A DNA stretch of 64,000 nucleotides from Carboxylicivirga fragile (GTDB lineage Bacteria > Bacteroidota > Bacteroidia > Bacteroidales > Marinilabiliaceae). Every line of letters begins with the position of its first letter. Position 1 is the stretch's first letter. Below, one piece after another: positions 1 through 8,788 of this stretch. A program made the position numbers and the translations under genes. Location: positions 62,001 to 126,000 of the forward strand of contig JAFMVD010000008.1 in assembly GCA_025499625.1 (NCBI GenBank), given 5' to 3'. The notes under the pieces are model-generated. The model ran no database searches. It was given only the letters and a program-made list of their open reading frames with translations, and was not told the origin of the DNA.

Positions 1-558
1 TATTCACTTGAACAATTGCATATCCTCTCAGAAAAAGCATTTAAACTTGCCCCAAATAGCTTCATGGTTAGGCTTGTTCTTGCTATAAAATATTTTATAA
101 ATAATGAAAAAGATCGTTTCCTAAATGAAGTTGAAAAATGCCTTTCGATGAATTCAAAATCCCCGCTTAGATTGGGTAATGTAGGTCAATACCTTTCGCT
201 TTATGGAGAATGGGAACGTGGAAAACTTATTTTGGATAGAGTAATGCAAATGAATGTTAGTTACCCAGCATATTTATTAGGGCCAACAACTCTTTATTAT
301 TATCGGAAAAAGGAATATGACAAAGCTTTGAAAGAGGCTAATCAATACGATACTCCCTTCTGGGGCCCAATGCTTAAGGCAGCAACTTTAGGGCAATTAA
401 ATAGGCTTTCTGAAGCGGAAGTCAGCATTGCCCACCTAAAACAATTAAAACCAAACTTTGAAAATGAAGCAACTTATTTAATCAGTCGATTTGTTAAAGA
501 GGACGAGCTTGTAGAACATGTAATTGAAGGACTTAAAAAAGCTGGGATGATAATTTAA
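1..558 (+). CDS. TPR-repeat protein, C-terminal part (5' end outside window)
   Basis: The frame is open from the first base of the window, so only the C-terminal ~185 residues are seen and the true start lies upstream. The visible part is alpha-helical with repeating hydrophobic/Ala patterns typical of TPR units (for example around the LSEKAFKLAP and EYDKALKEA segments). The ending, with a VKEDELVEHVIEGLKKAGM segment, resembles the C-termini of TPR proteins that carry an N-terminal nucleotide-cyclase or winged-helix domain in Bacteroidota. That resemblance is from memory and the N-terminal domain cannot be seen. Role unknown; probably a protein-protein interaction or signalling scaffold. Confidence 0.6.
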   Translation, partial: YSLEQLHILSEKAFKLAPNSFMVRLVLAIKYFINNEKDRFLNEVEKCLSMNSKSPLRLGNVGQYLSLYGEWERGKLILDRVMQMNVSYPAYLLGPTTLYYYRKKEYDKALKEANQYDTPFWGPMLKAATLGQLNRLSEAEVSIAHLKQLKPNFENEATYLISRFVKEDELVEHVIEGLKKAGMII

Positions 559-1105
559 AGCTATCATAAAGTTATTCAGCACCTAAAATTACAACAAACT
601 CCTTAGCATAGCTTTCCCAAGCAACTTTCAATTCATCCTATCTTTCTCGATATTGACTAACAAGTTTTGTGGTTTCTACAGGGTCAATTATATGCTGTTA
701 CAAGCCATACAGTATATGATTAAGGTGTATTTACAAGAGTGATGTTACAATTAATATTTTGGCATTTCTAGTAGTTACCAGGAAAAACTGCTCTTTTGCA
801 AACTTCAGCTTGTAGATTGGCATTGTGCAGTTTGCAATTATACTGTTGTGTGTTGGATTCCCTTTTATAAGGAGGAGACAAAATATATATCGTTTTAGCG
901 ATGAACTTATTGCGTAGTGTTAACTTCTTAGGAATAATTAAGTTAATGCTTATTAAATAAGCAAATGATAATCTTTAAGCATTTTATAAGCTGTCACGTC
1001 CTAAAATACAGCTACAGGTTAAAATTAAATTGTGCTACATTTTTAAATACCATATTAGGTGTTTTATAATCTAATTATAAATGTAATCTTTTGTTGTTAT
1101 AATTG
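559..1105. other. Intergenic, AT-rich, no intact gene
   Basis: No credible intact ORF on either strand. A short decayed coding fragment lies at its left end on the minus strand (572-698, listed separately) and the right end runs into the IS3 relic. I see no RNA gene here. Confidence 0.5.
572..698 (-). pseudogene. Short decayed gene fragment, family unknown
   Basis: Read on the minus strand, about 42 codons end in a normal-looking C-terminus (VAWESYAKEFVVILGAE then stop). The sequence before it looks protein-like (HIIDPVETTKLVSQYRER) but is interrupted by an in-frame TAG and preceded by a TAA. This pattern fits the 3' remnant of a gene broken by nonsense mutations. I do not recognise the family. 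Confidence 0.3.
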
Positions 1106-1731
1106 TTAATTGCATTTTTTGTAGCTTTCTTGCGCATGCAAAGTGCTATAGGAGCATTGGTCAAGATTAAATATTTTCCTTAAATATACCATCAACTCTC
1201 TCAGCAACTGCGTTTTTTTATGGCAGTTTTTTTCTTCGGTCATGCTAATTAGGATATTTTGTTTTTTTAGTATTTCTACATAAGTATGACTACAATACTG
1301 AACACCTCTGTTAGAGTGATGTGCTATTCCGGACGCTGACCGAGCGCCTTCCAGGGCCATTTTTAGGGCTCGGAGACACCCAGTCAGCTCCAGCGAGTCA
1401 CTGATGTCCTATTCTACTATCTTTCGTGAATGCAAATCAGTAATAAGAGCTAAATGGCAAAGCTATTAACTGTGTGTATATCGGTAATATCAGATACCCA
1501 GACTTGATTTGGCCGAGTTACTTTCATATCCTTAATCAAGTTATTATACTTGTGGAAATAAAGATATGAGTTCGTTGGTTTAGCAAAGACTCTTTTCTTA
1601 GAAACAAGCATATTACTGTTTCTTAAAGTATCAAATAAGTAGTCTCTGATAACTTTCATATTTTCAATCACTAATGCTTCTTCTTTAGCTGCATGTAGCT
1701 TTCTTATGCCACCTCTCCTACGTCTCGGCAT
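1106..1731 (-). pseudogene. IS3-family transposase (OrfB) relic
   Basis: Two fragments on the minus strand together cover the rve/DDE part of an IS3/IS150-type OrfB. The upstream piece (1450-1731) has the RDYLFDTLRNSNMLVSKKR helix region and the TRPNQVWVSDITDI motif with the first catalytic Asp. The downstream piece (1106-1360) has the second motif as HHSNRGVQYCS, where the usual Asp is Asn. Between them the frame reads LHSRKIVE, a stop, then DISDSLELTGCLRALKM, so a frameshift and an in-frame stop separate the pieces. A further frameshift sits at a 7-nt T run (1213-1219 on +): the shifted frame restores KNAVAERVDGIFKEN, the expected third-motif region. The element is dead. Terminal inverted repeats were not identified. 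Confidence 0.85.
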
Positions 1732-1891
1732 ACAAATAAATATTTAAGCGAGAATATTAATACTAAAAATATAATGAGATATCACATATTAAAAAAGAAA
1801 TGAGTTTTTTTTCTTTCCGAATAAAACTGAAACTTGGGAATTTCATATTAAAAAATGGTTCTTGCTTGCCTATCTGACACTCAAAAAAAAA

Positions 1892-2139
1892 ATGTTAACT
1901 ATGTTAACCATGTTAACCACACCTGTAAATTGCAGTAATTCTGTTGCTTAATGGTTAACACAAGCGCAAATCACATGTTAACTTGTGTTAACTGTTTCAA
2001 AAACGCTTACTATTTAGAGCTAATAATAAAGAATTCAAATATGTAGGTGTGTTAACCATGTTTACCTCATGTTAATCGATAAGAAACTACAATACAGTAA
2101 AATAGCATGTTTGGTTAACATGGTTAACATAGTTAACAT
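1892..2139. repeat. Iteron-like array of GTTAAC units with inverted arms
   Basis: Nine exact GTTAAC sites plus degenerate ones lie within 250 bp. Three tandem 9-bp units of the form ATGTTAACY start at 1892, and the same 28-bp stretch occurs as a perfect inverted copy at 2112-2139. Between them an 11-bp inverted repeat (1954-1964 / 1982-1992) carries three more units, and a degenerate triplet lies at 2051-2075. The array is just beyond the 3' end of the primase-helicase gene. Clustered, helically phased short repeats beside a replication gene resemble iterons of a plasmid-type origin. Alternatives are a recombinase/excisionase arm-site cluster or an operator array. Confidence 0.6.
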
Positions 2140-2204
2140 AGTTTATAATTCAACATCTTATCAAGTTTAATAAGGACAAAAAAAATACCGATTAAAACGG
2201 TATT

Positions 2205-2278
2205 ATACCGATTACCAAATAAAATGAGTCTTAAATTCGCTCTACTCTTTAAGTCTCTTTATTTGTGTATCGGCATTA
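2205..2278. repeat. 74-nt palindromic element, copy A
   Basis: Begins ATACCGATTA and ends TATCGGCATTA. Inner arms CAAATAAA (2216-2223) / TTTATTTG (2258-2265), GAG/CTC and CTTAAA (2230-2235) / TTTAAG (2248-2253) fold around a 12-nt loop at 2236-2247. The same length, ends and loop position occur at 23391 and 34377. An extra copy of the left end (ATACCGATTA) lies at 2185. It sits just past the 3' end of the primase-helicase gene. Confidence 0.7.
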
Positions 2279-2330
2279 ACAATTGTAATTTTTAAATATC
2301 GCTTAAAGCTCTTTGAAAAAACAATTTGTA

Positions 2331-5036
2331 TTATAAGTTCAGTTCTACAGCATTTATTATTATTCCCATTCCTTCGGGTATATCTTCATATTTAAACCGA
2401 TAACAGCTCCCCAAAGGTTTTTTATTAATTGCCTTGTCTCTCGACTTCTGTGTTGTATTTTGAATGAAAGATGTATTGCCTTTTGATGTGAGTAATGATT
2501 TTAACGAGTTTGCATCCAAATCGTTTAATCCGTTCTTTTTCACATATTCCTTGTAATATGGAAACAGGAGAGGAAATTTAATAAACAGGTTTTTATTTAC
2601 CGGGTCTTTTAAATAATGTGTGCTTACTTTAATCTCACTTTTAGGTTGGCTCAGTTTAAAAGCAATGGCTTCCCAAAATATGGTGACATCTTTAATGGTA
2701 CTGGCCATCTCATTTTGCTTAATTGTATTCTCAATAACGGACTGTTTGTATGTTGAATAATCAAATGGTAGCTCCAAATTGCTTTGTAATAGCTGAACAG
2801 GAGTTAGCAATAAAGCTATATGCTTAATCTGTCGGTCAGATATTTCAGTAACAGTCGTTATTTCCGGTTTAAGTTCGTAAAAGATAGCATCAAACGCCGT
2901 TTTAAACTTCGATTCAATAACATTCCGGTACTTTAGAAGTTCCCTGGTTATGTTACAAAAGCCTTGTTCTTTCTCTTTTAATAGGGTTTTATAAGCTTGG
3001 GTGCTTTCATCTGAAAACTTATTGTCCTCAAAATGCAGTACAATCATTCTGGCAAATAATGCAGCTTCTGATGTGGGCAGCTCGTTACCATCTACCATAC
3101 AGGCAGAACTAATTTCAAGCGTTGTGGTTTTATTATCGTTACTTTTTTGAGCCATAGTGTATAGCTCTCCATCGTAACCAGTTTTGAAGACATCAACCGT
3201 TTTCTTATCAATGGCATTGGTGTATTCCTTTAGATAATAAAGTGCATTATTTCGTTGTGTAAGCGAACGAGAAAAACCTTTATCGGTTGAGTTTAGTAAT
3301 GATATCCCATGATTAGGCTCGCCAAACAGATGTAGAAAAAAGTTGACAAAGTTTGATTTCCCGGCTCCCTGGTCTCCAAACAGGAACAGGAATGGAAAAA
3401 ACCCTGTCAGTTCAAGTATAAAATCACGATACAAGGCAAGTATGATGAAGGAAATACCAATTGCGCCATTAATACCATAAGCTTTATAAATCAGCTCCGA
3501 CCATTCTTTAAAATTCAGGTTTCCTGCTTTGTATGTAAATTTTCGTTGTCCGGAATAGCTTTTATCATCAAGATTGGTGTATGCAAATGGAGGTAAATAA
3601 TAGGCAGATTTACCATGATTCACAATACCGAGTTTGTCTGGATAAAGCAATTTATTGTCATGGGTTATTGTAGCATCCGCAAAACAATAGGCTTTTGATT
3701 CTTGCTGATAACCCAGCTGATTTACAGCAATGGCATTTTTTTCATTATCGTAGAGGTAAGTAAGGATAGTGTCAAGATTTTGGGTGTTCCCAAAGAAAGT
3801 TAAACCACGCTCGGATATACTACGAATTACTTTCTTAAACTTATCGAGGTTAAGCTCAGAACTTGTTATTTCATTTACTGTAATCTCTCCTGTATTTCGT
3901 TGAAACTTAATCAAGCGTTTGCTTTCCTTTGTGCCATCCATTAAGTGATAAACTGAATCCATCAAAAAGTTGGAAAGCTTTCTTTCAACAGGTTTGCTTT
4001 TATGAAACTCATTGGCATAGTAGCATCCATTTTTCTTATAAAAGTTGTATTCTTCGATGTCGGTCAGTTCATCAATACTGAATTTTGGAATAGGCTTATT
4101 AATAATATCTTCCCAAAGCAATTGGTAATTATTCATGTTTTGAAGAAAATCAACAATTGTTTTGTCTTGAAGTAAATCATTGGCATCCTTATTCCCCGGT
4201 AATATCAACCTACGTAGTGATTTAATGTCAAATCGGTTGGATAAAATAAAATCTTGATAATACTCCGCACATTTATTTCCTGCACTATCGTTATCCATTG
4301 CTAAAACAACGATTTTTCCTTCAATATACTTTTGTAGGATTTTAGGATTCTTGATTTTATTCTCTGTGGAAAACAAAGCGATGGATGAACAGCCTTTCAT
4401 TGATAGAGCATTTACAACGCCCTCCTGTATGAAAACAACATCATTATCGGGATTGTACATTTTATCATAGATGCTGCCGTTTAACGTTCCGTTATTTTTT
4501 GCTTTTGGCTTACCCTTTGTAGGATTAATCATCCTGCGGTTAATGAGTTGATTGTTGGCATCAGTAAAAACAATAGCATCTGCGTGTGAATCGTACCAAT
4601 AACTATTGTCAGGCAAATCATCTATAAAACTAATTCCACGAGATTTTAGGTAATCGGCAGCAGTTTCTTTAGGATTGTTTTTTATGGCAAAAAGCATTTT
4701 GTCGAAAGCACTTGTAACATTCTGTGATGGTTGAAACGTCTCTTTTATACCAAGATATTCCTCCTGTAAATATTTGATAGCCTTATGTTCGTTCCAACCT
4801 GAATTTAGAGAAATCAAGAAATCTATGGTGCTACCACCGGAACCACATGAAAAACATTTGTAGAAATTATTTTTCTTTTTAATGCTAAAAGCTGGAGACT
4901 GATTCGTGCCTTTACCGCTACCACAAAAAGGACATTTTTCCAATTGATTGGTTTTATTGAAGCAAGTTCCGGTTTCCTTTTCAATAAGAGCTTTTATATC
5001 AATTTGCTTTACTTTTTCAATTGTTTGCATCTGCAT
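2331..5036 (-). CDS. Primase-helicase of a mobile element (CHC2 zinc finger, TOPRIM, P-loop ATPase)
   Basis: A 901-residue replication protein. Residues 35-64 form a CHC2-type zinc finger (C35xxC38, C61xxC64), as in DnaG-like primases. A TOPRIM fold follows near residues 200-265 with the acidic motifs IQEGVVNAL and LAMDNDSAG. The second half contains a Walker A motif GDQGAGKS near residues 553-560, followed by a hydrophobic strand and acidic residue consistent with a DUF927/SF3-type helicase. It would make primers and unwind DNA for autonomous element replication. Spacing to the coiled-coil gene upstream is 35 bp, so the two are probably cotranscribed. Known relatives occur in Bacteroidota integrative elements beside DUF4248 genes, as here. 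Intact, with no sign of decay. Confidence 0.82.
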   Translation of the reverse strand: MQMQTIEKVKQIDIKALIEKETGTCFNKTNQLEKCPFCGSGKGTNQSPAFSIKKKNNFYKCFSCGSGGSTIDFLISLNSGWNEHKAIKYLQEEYLGIKETFQPSQNVTSAFDKMLFAIKNNPKETAADYLKSRGISFIDDLPDNSYWYDSHADAIVFTDANNQLINRRMINPTKGKPKAKNNGTLNGSIYDKMYNPDNDVVFIQEGVVNALSMKGCSSIALFSTENKIKNPKILQKYIEGKIVVLAMDNDSAGNKCAEYYQDFILSNRFDIKSLRRLILPGNKDANDLLQDKTIVDFLQNMNNYQLLWEDIINKPIPKFSIDELTDIEEYNFYKKNGCYYANEFHKSKPVERKLSNFLMDSVYHLMDGTKESKRLIKFQRNTGEITVNEITSSELNLDKFKKVIRSISERGLTFFGNTQNLDTILTYLYDNEKNAIAVNQLGYQQESKAYCFADATITHDNKLLYPDKLGIVNHGKSAYYLPPFAYTNLDDKSYSGQRKFTYKAGNLNFKEWSELIYKAYGINGAIGISFIILALYRDFILELTGFFPFLFLFGDQGAGKSNFVNFFLHLFGEPNHGISLLNSTDKGFSRSLTQRNNALYYLKEYTNAIDKKTVDVFKTGYDGELYTMAQKSNDNKTTTLEISSACMVDGNELPTSEAALFARMIVLHFEDNKFSDESTQAYKTLLKEKEQGFCNITRELLKYRNVIESKFKTAFDAIFYELKPEITTVTEISDRQIKHIALLLTPVQLLQSNLELPFDYSTYKQSVIENTIKQNEMASTIKDVTIFWEAIAFKLSQPKSEIKVSTHYLKDPVNKNLFIKFPLLFPYYKEYVKKNGLNDLDANSLKSLLTSKGNTSFIQNTTQKSRDKAINKKPLGSCYRFKYEDIPEGMGIIINAVELNL

Positions 5037-5071
5037 TATTATTGAGCCATAAACTGGCTGTTTAAATCCTT

Positions 5072-6190
5072 TTATTCTTCTTTCCCTGTGCTTTCATCAT
5101 CTTCCTCAATGGTCAAACGCTGTTTTTCCTTTTCGAGATGCTGAACCATGCTCTTGGTCAGCTCTTTGCTTTCCATGCAATTGCCAATTATTGTTATCAT
5201 GTAAATAGCAAATTGAATATCGCTTTGCTTGAGTGCTTTTGCAGTATCATTTATGGCATTAAAGATTTGTTTTTGCTGTTCTGTTTTTGGGACTGGCATC
5301 TCTTCTACGTCAACATCGTGTTGGGTAATGGAAGAATGTCCTTGCAATTCTTCATCCTCTTCAACAAAACCCAGGGCAGCTTGCAACTCATCTTTTGATA
5401 AACCCATTAATTCGGCAGCCTTTGGGCTATTCCCAAGTATCTTACTACCGATGCCTGATAGTACACCCGTTGCAACCCGTTTTAATAGTTCCGTGTTTGA
5501 ATATCCGGCAAGTCGGGTTTCAAGCTCGGACACCTCAGTTTTGTAAGCCGAATTTGCTTTTTCTAATTCCTGATTTTGGTTTTTTAGGCTATCTCGCTCA
5601 GTAGTTATTTTATGCAACTGCTTTTTCAATGTGCTGAGTTCGGTTTCCTGTTTGTAATCGCTGAGTTTTTTCTCAAACTGCATCAAGGTGTTTTCATACC
5701 GGGAATTATTGACAGCACCCAATAATCCGGCTAAACCATTTAAGGTATTACCGTTGTTTTCATTATCAGCATCATTACCTGTTAATGCGCCGAATAGCAT
5801 ATTGAGGTTTTCAATACTTCCCAATCCACCTATATTTCTACTGAACTGGTATTTTTTAATAGCCATATCAACCGCTTGTTCTATTTGTGACTGATTTGTT
5901 ACAGGTTTCTCAGTTTTACTGTTGTCATCTAAATCAATGTTGTATCGTGTAACTAATCCGGCTTTTGGACTTTTACCACGATAAATATCTACTTTGATAT
6001 TACCGCCATCTTGCTTGACAATATCTTTAGCCGATTTCATGTTCTCATTAAAAGCCTCGATATTATTGGTTCGGGGTACAATCAGTATATGTCCTGAATT
6101 GTCTTCGACTAATATTTCATAAGCGTAAGTTGCGTTTTCTTGCAAATTCCGATAAATGGCATCTTGTAAATTGCTATGTTTTTCCTTCAT
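5072..6190 (-). CDS. Hypothetical protein with long central coiled coil
   Basis: 372 residues, no family recognised. The N-terminal ~90 residues look like a small alpha/beta domain. Residues ~165-235 are a strong heptad-rich coiled coil (QFEKKLSDYKQETELSTLKKQ, then ERDSLKNQNQELEKANSAY). A Gly-rich hydrophobic stretch near 240-260 and a helical acidic C-terminus with EEDDESTGKEE follow. No signal peptide. It lies immediately upstream of the primase-helicase gene in the same direction, so it may serve element replication or partition. That role is inference from position only. Confidence 0.65.
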   Translation of the reverse strand: MKEKHSNLQDAIYRNLQENATYAYEILVEDNSGHILIVPRTNNIEAFNENMKSAKDIVKQDGGNIKVDIYRGKSPKAGLVTRYNIDLDDNSKTEKPVTNQSQIEQAVDMAIKKYQFSRNIGGLGSIENLNMLFGALTGNDADNENNGNTLNGLAGLLGAVNNSRYENTLMQFEKKLSDYKQETELSTLKKQLHKITTERDSLKNQNQELEKANSAYKTEVSELETRLAGYSNTELLKRVATGVLSGIGSKILGNSPKAAELMGLSKDELQAALGFVEEDEELQGHSSITQHDVDVEEMPVPKTEQQKQIFNAINDTAKALKQSDIQFAIYMITIIGNCMESKELTKSMVQHLEKEKQRLTIEEDDESTGKEE

Positions 6191-6517
6191 TGTTGCATTT
6201 TTTTATGTTGTACTCAATTCTTATGGTATTAAAAGCTATTGGTCGGGCACATTTTTCTATAAAAAGTTATTATGACCTACTTTGCTGCGATTATTACCTA
6301 TTGTGAGCAATTAAATTCTACTAAACAGCTACTTTTCTAAGTGTTGCAGCTATTAATAGTGACTACTCATCTATTATTTTTTAAAACTCCATTTGTGATT
6401 TTCTCTTTGATTTACTTCTAATAGACTTTTCAATACTATTGAGCAAAAGAGTGGGGTTCTTAACGTATTAGATTGAAACTATGGGTTATTAAAAACAACC
6501 CACAGCTTACCATTGCC
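6191..6517. other. Intergenic region upstream of the replication genes
   Basis: No ORF of note on either strand. A small hairpin (TGGGTT/AACCCA, 6482-6502) lies directly downstream of the minus-strand gene at 6518 and may help end its transcript. The remainder probably carries the promoter of the coiled-coil/primase pair, but I cannot identify a convincing -33/-7 pair. Confidence 0.4.
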
Positions 6518-6739
6518 TTACTCATCATCTTCTTCTGAGTAAACCTCGTCCAGGTCTTCTAAATGGTCAATCATTTCAAGAATTGCCTGGCTGTGTTCCT
6601 CTGGGTCGTAATCTACTTTAACAAGGATTTCATCATCTTCATTTGTGCCAATGATTGCACCTTCAAGTTCGTACTCTCCCAATAACCCGGCAAATTCAAC
6701 CATCGAAACTGCCGAAACATTAAATGTTCTAATCTTCAT
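6518..6739 (-). CDS. Small acidic hypothetical protein (73 aa)
   Basis: A 73-residue cytoplasmic protein with a strongly acidic C-terminus (DHLEDLDEVYSEEDDE) and no membrane segment. The pattern of alternating strands and helices with KIRTFNVSAVSM at the start looks like a compact globular domain. I do not recognise a family. It lies 71 bp downstream of a DUF4248-like gene in the same direction, inside the putative mobile element. Acidic small proteins in such elements are sometimes DNA mimics or replication accessories, but nothing here proves that. Confidence 0.55.
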   Translation of the reverse strand: MKIRTFNVSAVSMVEFAGLLGEYELEGAIIGTNEDDEILVKVDYDPEEHSQAILEMIDHLEDLDEVYSEEDDE

Positions 6740-6810
6740 AATTTTAAATTTTAATTAAACAAAAAATTGACTACTCATTTCGGGGCGGGATTATTGTTTA
6801 ATATGGAATA

Positions 6811-7044
6811 TTACAGCTCCTCAAACTCTTCTGGCTCAACACAGAAATGTTCAAGTATTAATAAAAGCTGCTGTTTGTTGTAGTAGTGTCGTTTGGTATG
6901 ACCAGCTTTAGCAATTTGCCTTTTTAAATCAGGGCATGTATCTATCTCACGCCTTAGATGCTGCATGGCAGATTTAATTGAGACACTATTAGGATATAAC
7001 TTTGTTACTAACTCTTGCTTTAATATTGTTCTGCGATTTATCAT
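6811..7044 (-). CDS. DUF4248-like small protein (77 aa)
   Basis: The layout matches DUF4248 proteins of Bacteroidota: an N-terminal short helix (LKQELVTKLYPNS), an AMQHLRREIDTCPDLKRQI helix with the conserved 'W/R-I-x-x-C/N-P-x-L' type pattern, a Tyr/aromatic turn, then QQLLLILEHFCVEPEEFEEL matching the family's 'xxVxxIVEHLGEP' ending. The family has no established biochemical function but recurs in phage-like and integrative elements beside primase/helicase genes. The call is by remembered pattern and should be treated as probable. Confidence 0.6.
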   Translation of the reverse strand: MINRRTILKQELVTKLYPNSVSIKSAMQHLRREIDTCPDLKRQIAKAGHTKRHYYNKQQLLLILEHFCVEPEEFEEL

Positions 7045-7478
7045 AGCGATGAATTTTATTTAGATAACTGAAATATTTTTAGAGGAATTGACGGTGAGAA
7101 TAGAATACAAGTGTAGAACCTTGATATTTCGGATAATAAATCGAAACATAAGGCAACAAATCAAAAAACACTTAGGGACTATAAACACGAAAAGCCCCTG
7201 AACGGAGCTTGTTTTAAAAGAATCGGCATGTATTTTCGGCATAATTATGAAAATTACACCCTTGACAATTAGCTGTAGCAAATATATAATTTTAGCCGAA
7301 AATTCCTGAAAGTTTTCGTTTGAATTTATTTGAAGTGGATTGATTAACATATCTCGGACTTTAATAAGTTAATCAAGTACTCCGCTAAGGATTACATTAG
7401 AAATTGCCTCTAAATCTTCAAGTATATAGTTCGAAATTTGACCGCTTGGGTTCACATTACAAGAATTCAAATTGTATC
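7045..7478. other. Intergenic boundary region of the putative element
   Basis: A minus-strand ORF of 96 codons (7060-7350) exists but its composition (runs of I, F, L, C) and lack of a recognisable motif make it unlikely. A small hairpin (7192-7198 / 7204-7210) followed by GTTTT may be a weak + strand terminator. No tRNA or integrase was recognised, so the right boundary of the element is not fixed. Confidence 0.4.
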
Positions 7479-7512
7479 AAAAGCCTGTAAATCGCACGAT
7501 TTACAGGCTTTT
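7479..7512. terminator. Strong bidirectional hairpin terminator
   Basis: Arms of 16 nt (7479-7494 and 7497-7512) are perfect complements: AAAAGCCTGTAAATCG pairs with CGATTTACAGGCTTTT, leaving a tight loop. A-run before and T-run after make it work on both strands. It divides the accessory region from the xylose module. Confidence 0.8.
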
Positions 7513-7691
7513 CTTATGAATAAGTTAAGTTTTAACTTTCTTAACAATACTGATCAATATTCGAGTTAACTCCTGATTAGCAACTATCATTCTCAACCAA
7601 AACCAGTTGTTAAACAACAAAGTAAAAAATACTTTTTCTGCTACCACCATAAATTTTAGCTAAGCCAGTACTCTATCTCTACAAATAATCA

Positions 7692-7718
7692 TATCTTTGA
7701 CCCGATCAGAACAGAACA
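7692..7718 (+). promoter_or_regulatory. Promoter -7 box and possible operator of the GntR-type regulator
   Basis: TATCTTTG (7692-7699) matches the Bacteroidota -7 consensus TAnnTTTG. Ten bases later lies AACAGAACA (7710-7718). The same 9-mer occurs 11 bases after the -7 box of the xylulokinase promoter. No good -33 box is seen. Confidence 0.4.
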
Positions 7719-7734
7719 CTTTAACCAGGAAGCA

Positions 7735-8724
7735 ATGTTAAAATTCAATATTAATACCAACAGTGAAATTCCTAAATTTCAACAGATGGTAGATACAGTT
7801 ACAAATGCTTTAGCCGAAAATAAACTGCATGAAGGAGACCAACTCCCATCGGTAAATGCCATTTGTAAAACCTATAAATTATCGCGCGATACCGTATTTA
7901 AGAGTTACGGCATACTCAAAGAACAAGGCATCATTGAATCAGTGCCAAATAAAGGATACTTTGTTGCTAAAGAGGGGCAAAAAGTATTTCTTTTCTTGGA
8001 TACATTCAAAGCATATAAGGAAGTACTATATGCTGAATTCGTGAAAAATTTAAATAAAAACACCATAGCTGATGTTCATTTCCACCATTATAACATTGAG
8101 TTATTCAAAAAGCTAATTACCGAAAGTCGTGGGCGCTATAGCAAGTACATTATTATGCCATTCGCCCATAAAGATGTAGCTGATATTGTTAACCTATTAC
8201 CACCAAACAAAACACTCATAATTGACTGGAACACAAATATAAACAAGGTTAAAAATAAACTATATCAGGACTTTAATACCCCTGTTTCAAAAACCTTGCA
8301 AGAGGCTGACCATCTACTAAAAAAATACAAGCGCAAAATAATGGTCTATCCCTCCTTTACCTACCACCCTATTATAACGGCACAGGCATTTGAAAAGTAT
8401 TGTAAAGACAAGGGGTATGAACATTATAAACTAACAAATGAAGAAGAATTAAGTGTTAGAGCAGGTGACATGTATTTTTGTGTAAGCGACAGAATGTTAG
8501 GCCATATATTAGAACAGTGTAAGGAACGTAAACTTGAACCAGGAATTGATGTTGGCATCTTATCGTACAACGAAACACCCATGAAGAAATTTATTTACAA
8601 GGGTATTTCCGTTATTTCAACTGATTTTAAATTAATGGGACAACAAGCGGCTGCCTTTGCTTCCAACGATATTGAAATGGACTTTTGCGTACCAACAAAA
8701 ATATTTTTTCGAGAATCATTATAA
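7735..8724 (+). CDS. GntR-type transcriptional regulator with sugar-binding-like C-terminal domain
   Basis: 329 residues. The N-terminal ~75 residues are a GntR winged helix (DQLPSVNAICKTYKLSRDTVFKSYGILKEQGIIESVPNKGYFV), with the usual GDxLPS start and wing. The rest (~80-329) resembles a LacI/periplasmic-binding-protein fold (LFLDTFKAYKEVLYAEF, VGILSYNETPMKKFIYKGISVIST), a combination common in Bacteroidota carbohydrate regulators. It starts the xylose gene cluster and is followed 64 bp later by the xylulokinase gene in the same direction. The likely effector is xylose or a xylose derivative (inference). It may autoregulate through the AACAGAACA motif in both promoters. Confidence 0.8.
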   Translation: MLKFNINTNSEIPKFQQMVDTVTNALAENKLHEGDQLPSVNAICKTYKLSRDTVFKSYGILKEQGIIESVPNKGYFVAKEGQKVFLFLDTFKAYKEVLYAEFVKNLNKNTIADVHFHHYNIELFKKLITESRGRYSKYIIMPFAHKDVADIVNLLPPNKTLIIDWNTNINKVKNKLYQDFNTPVSKTLQEADHLLKKYKRKIMVYPSFTYHPIITAQAFEKYCKDKGYEHYKLTNEEELSVRAGDMYFCVSDRMLGHILEQCKERKLEPGIDVGILSYNETPMKKFIYKGISVISTDFKLMGQQAAAFASNDIEMDFCVPTKIFFRESL

Positions 8725-8742
8725 TGGTGATTCTTTTTTTTA

Positions 8743-8770
8743 TAGATTTGCACCATACCACAACAGAACA
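8743..8770 (+). promoter_or_regulatory. Promoter -7 box and possible operator of xylB
   Basis: TAGATTTG (8743-8750) matches TAnnTTTG. AACAGAACA (8762-8770) follows after 11 bases, the same arrangement as upstream of the regulator gene. A related AGAACACT lies before the GH3 gene (10314-10321) and also upstream of the regulator (7713-7720). Confidence 0.4.
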
Positions 8771-8788
8771 GTATAGAAATATAGAATT

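Noticed and set aside
1892-2139. CRISPR array
   Set aside because: The repeats are 9 bp with no spacers of constant length and no cas genes nearby; an iteron-like array fits better.
7060-7350. 96-codon ORF on the minus strand as a gene
   Set aside because: Composition is mostly I/F/L/C with no motif, and it lies in an AT-rich region where such frames arise by chance.
7360-7478. tRNA or attachment site near the element boundary
   Set aside because: A GTTCGAA stretch is present but I could not build acceptor and anticodon stems.
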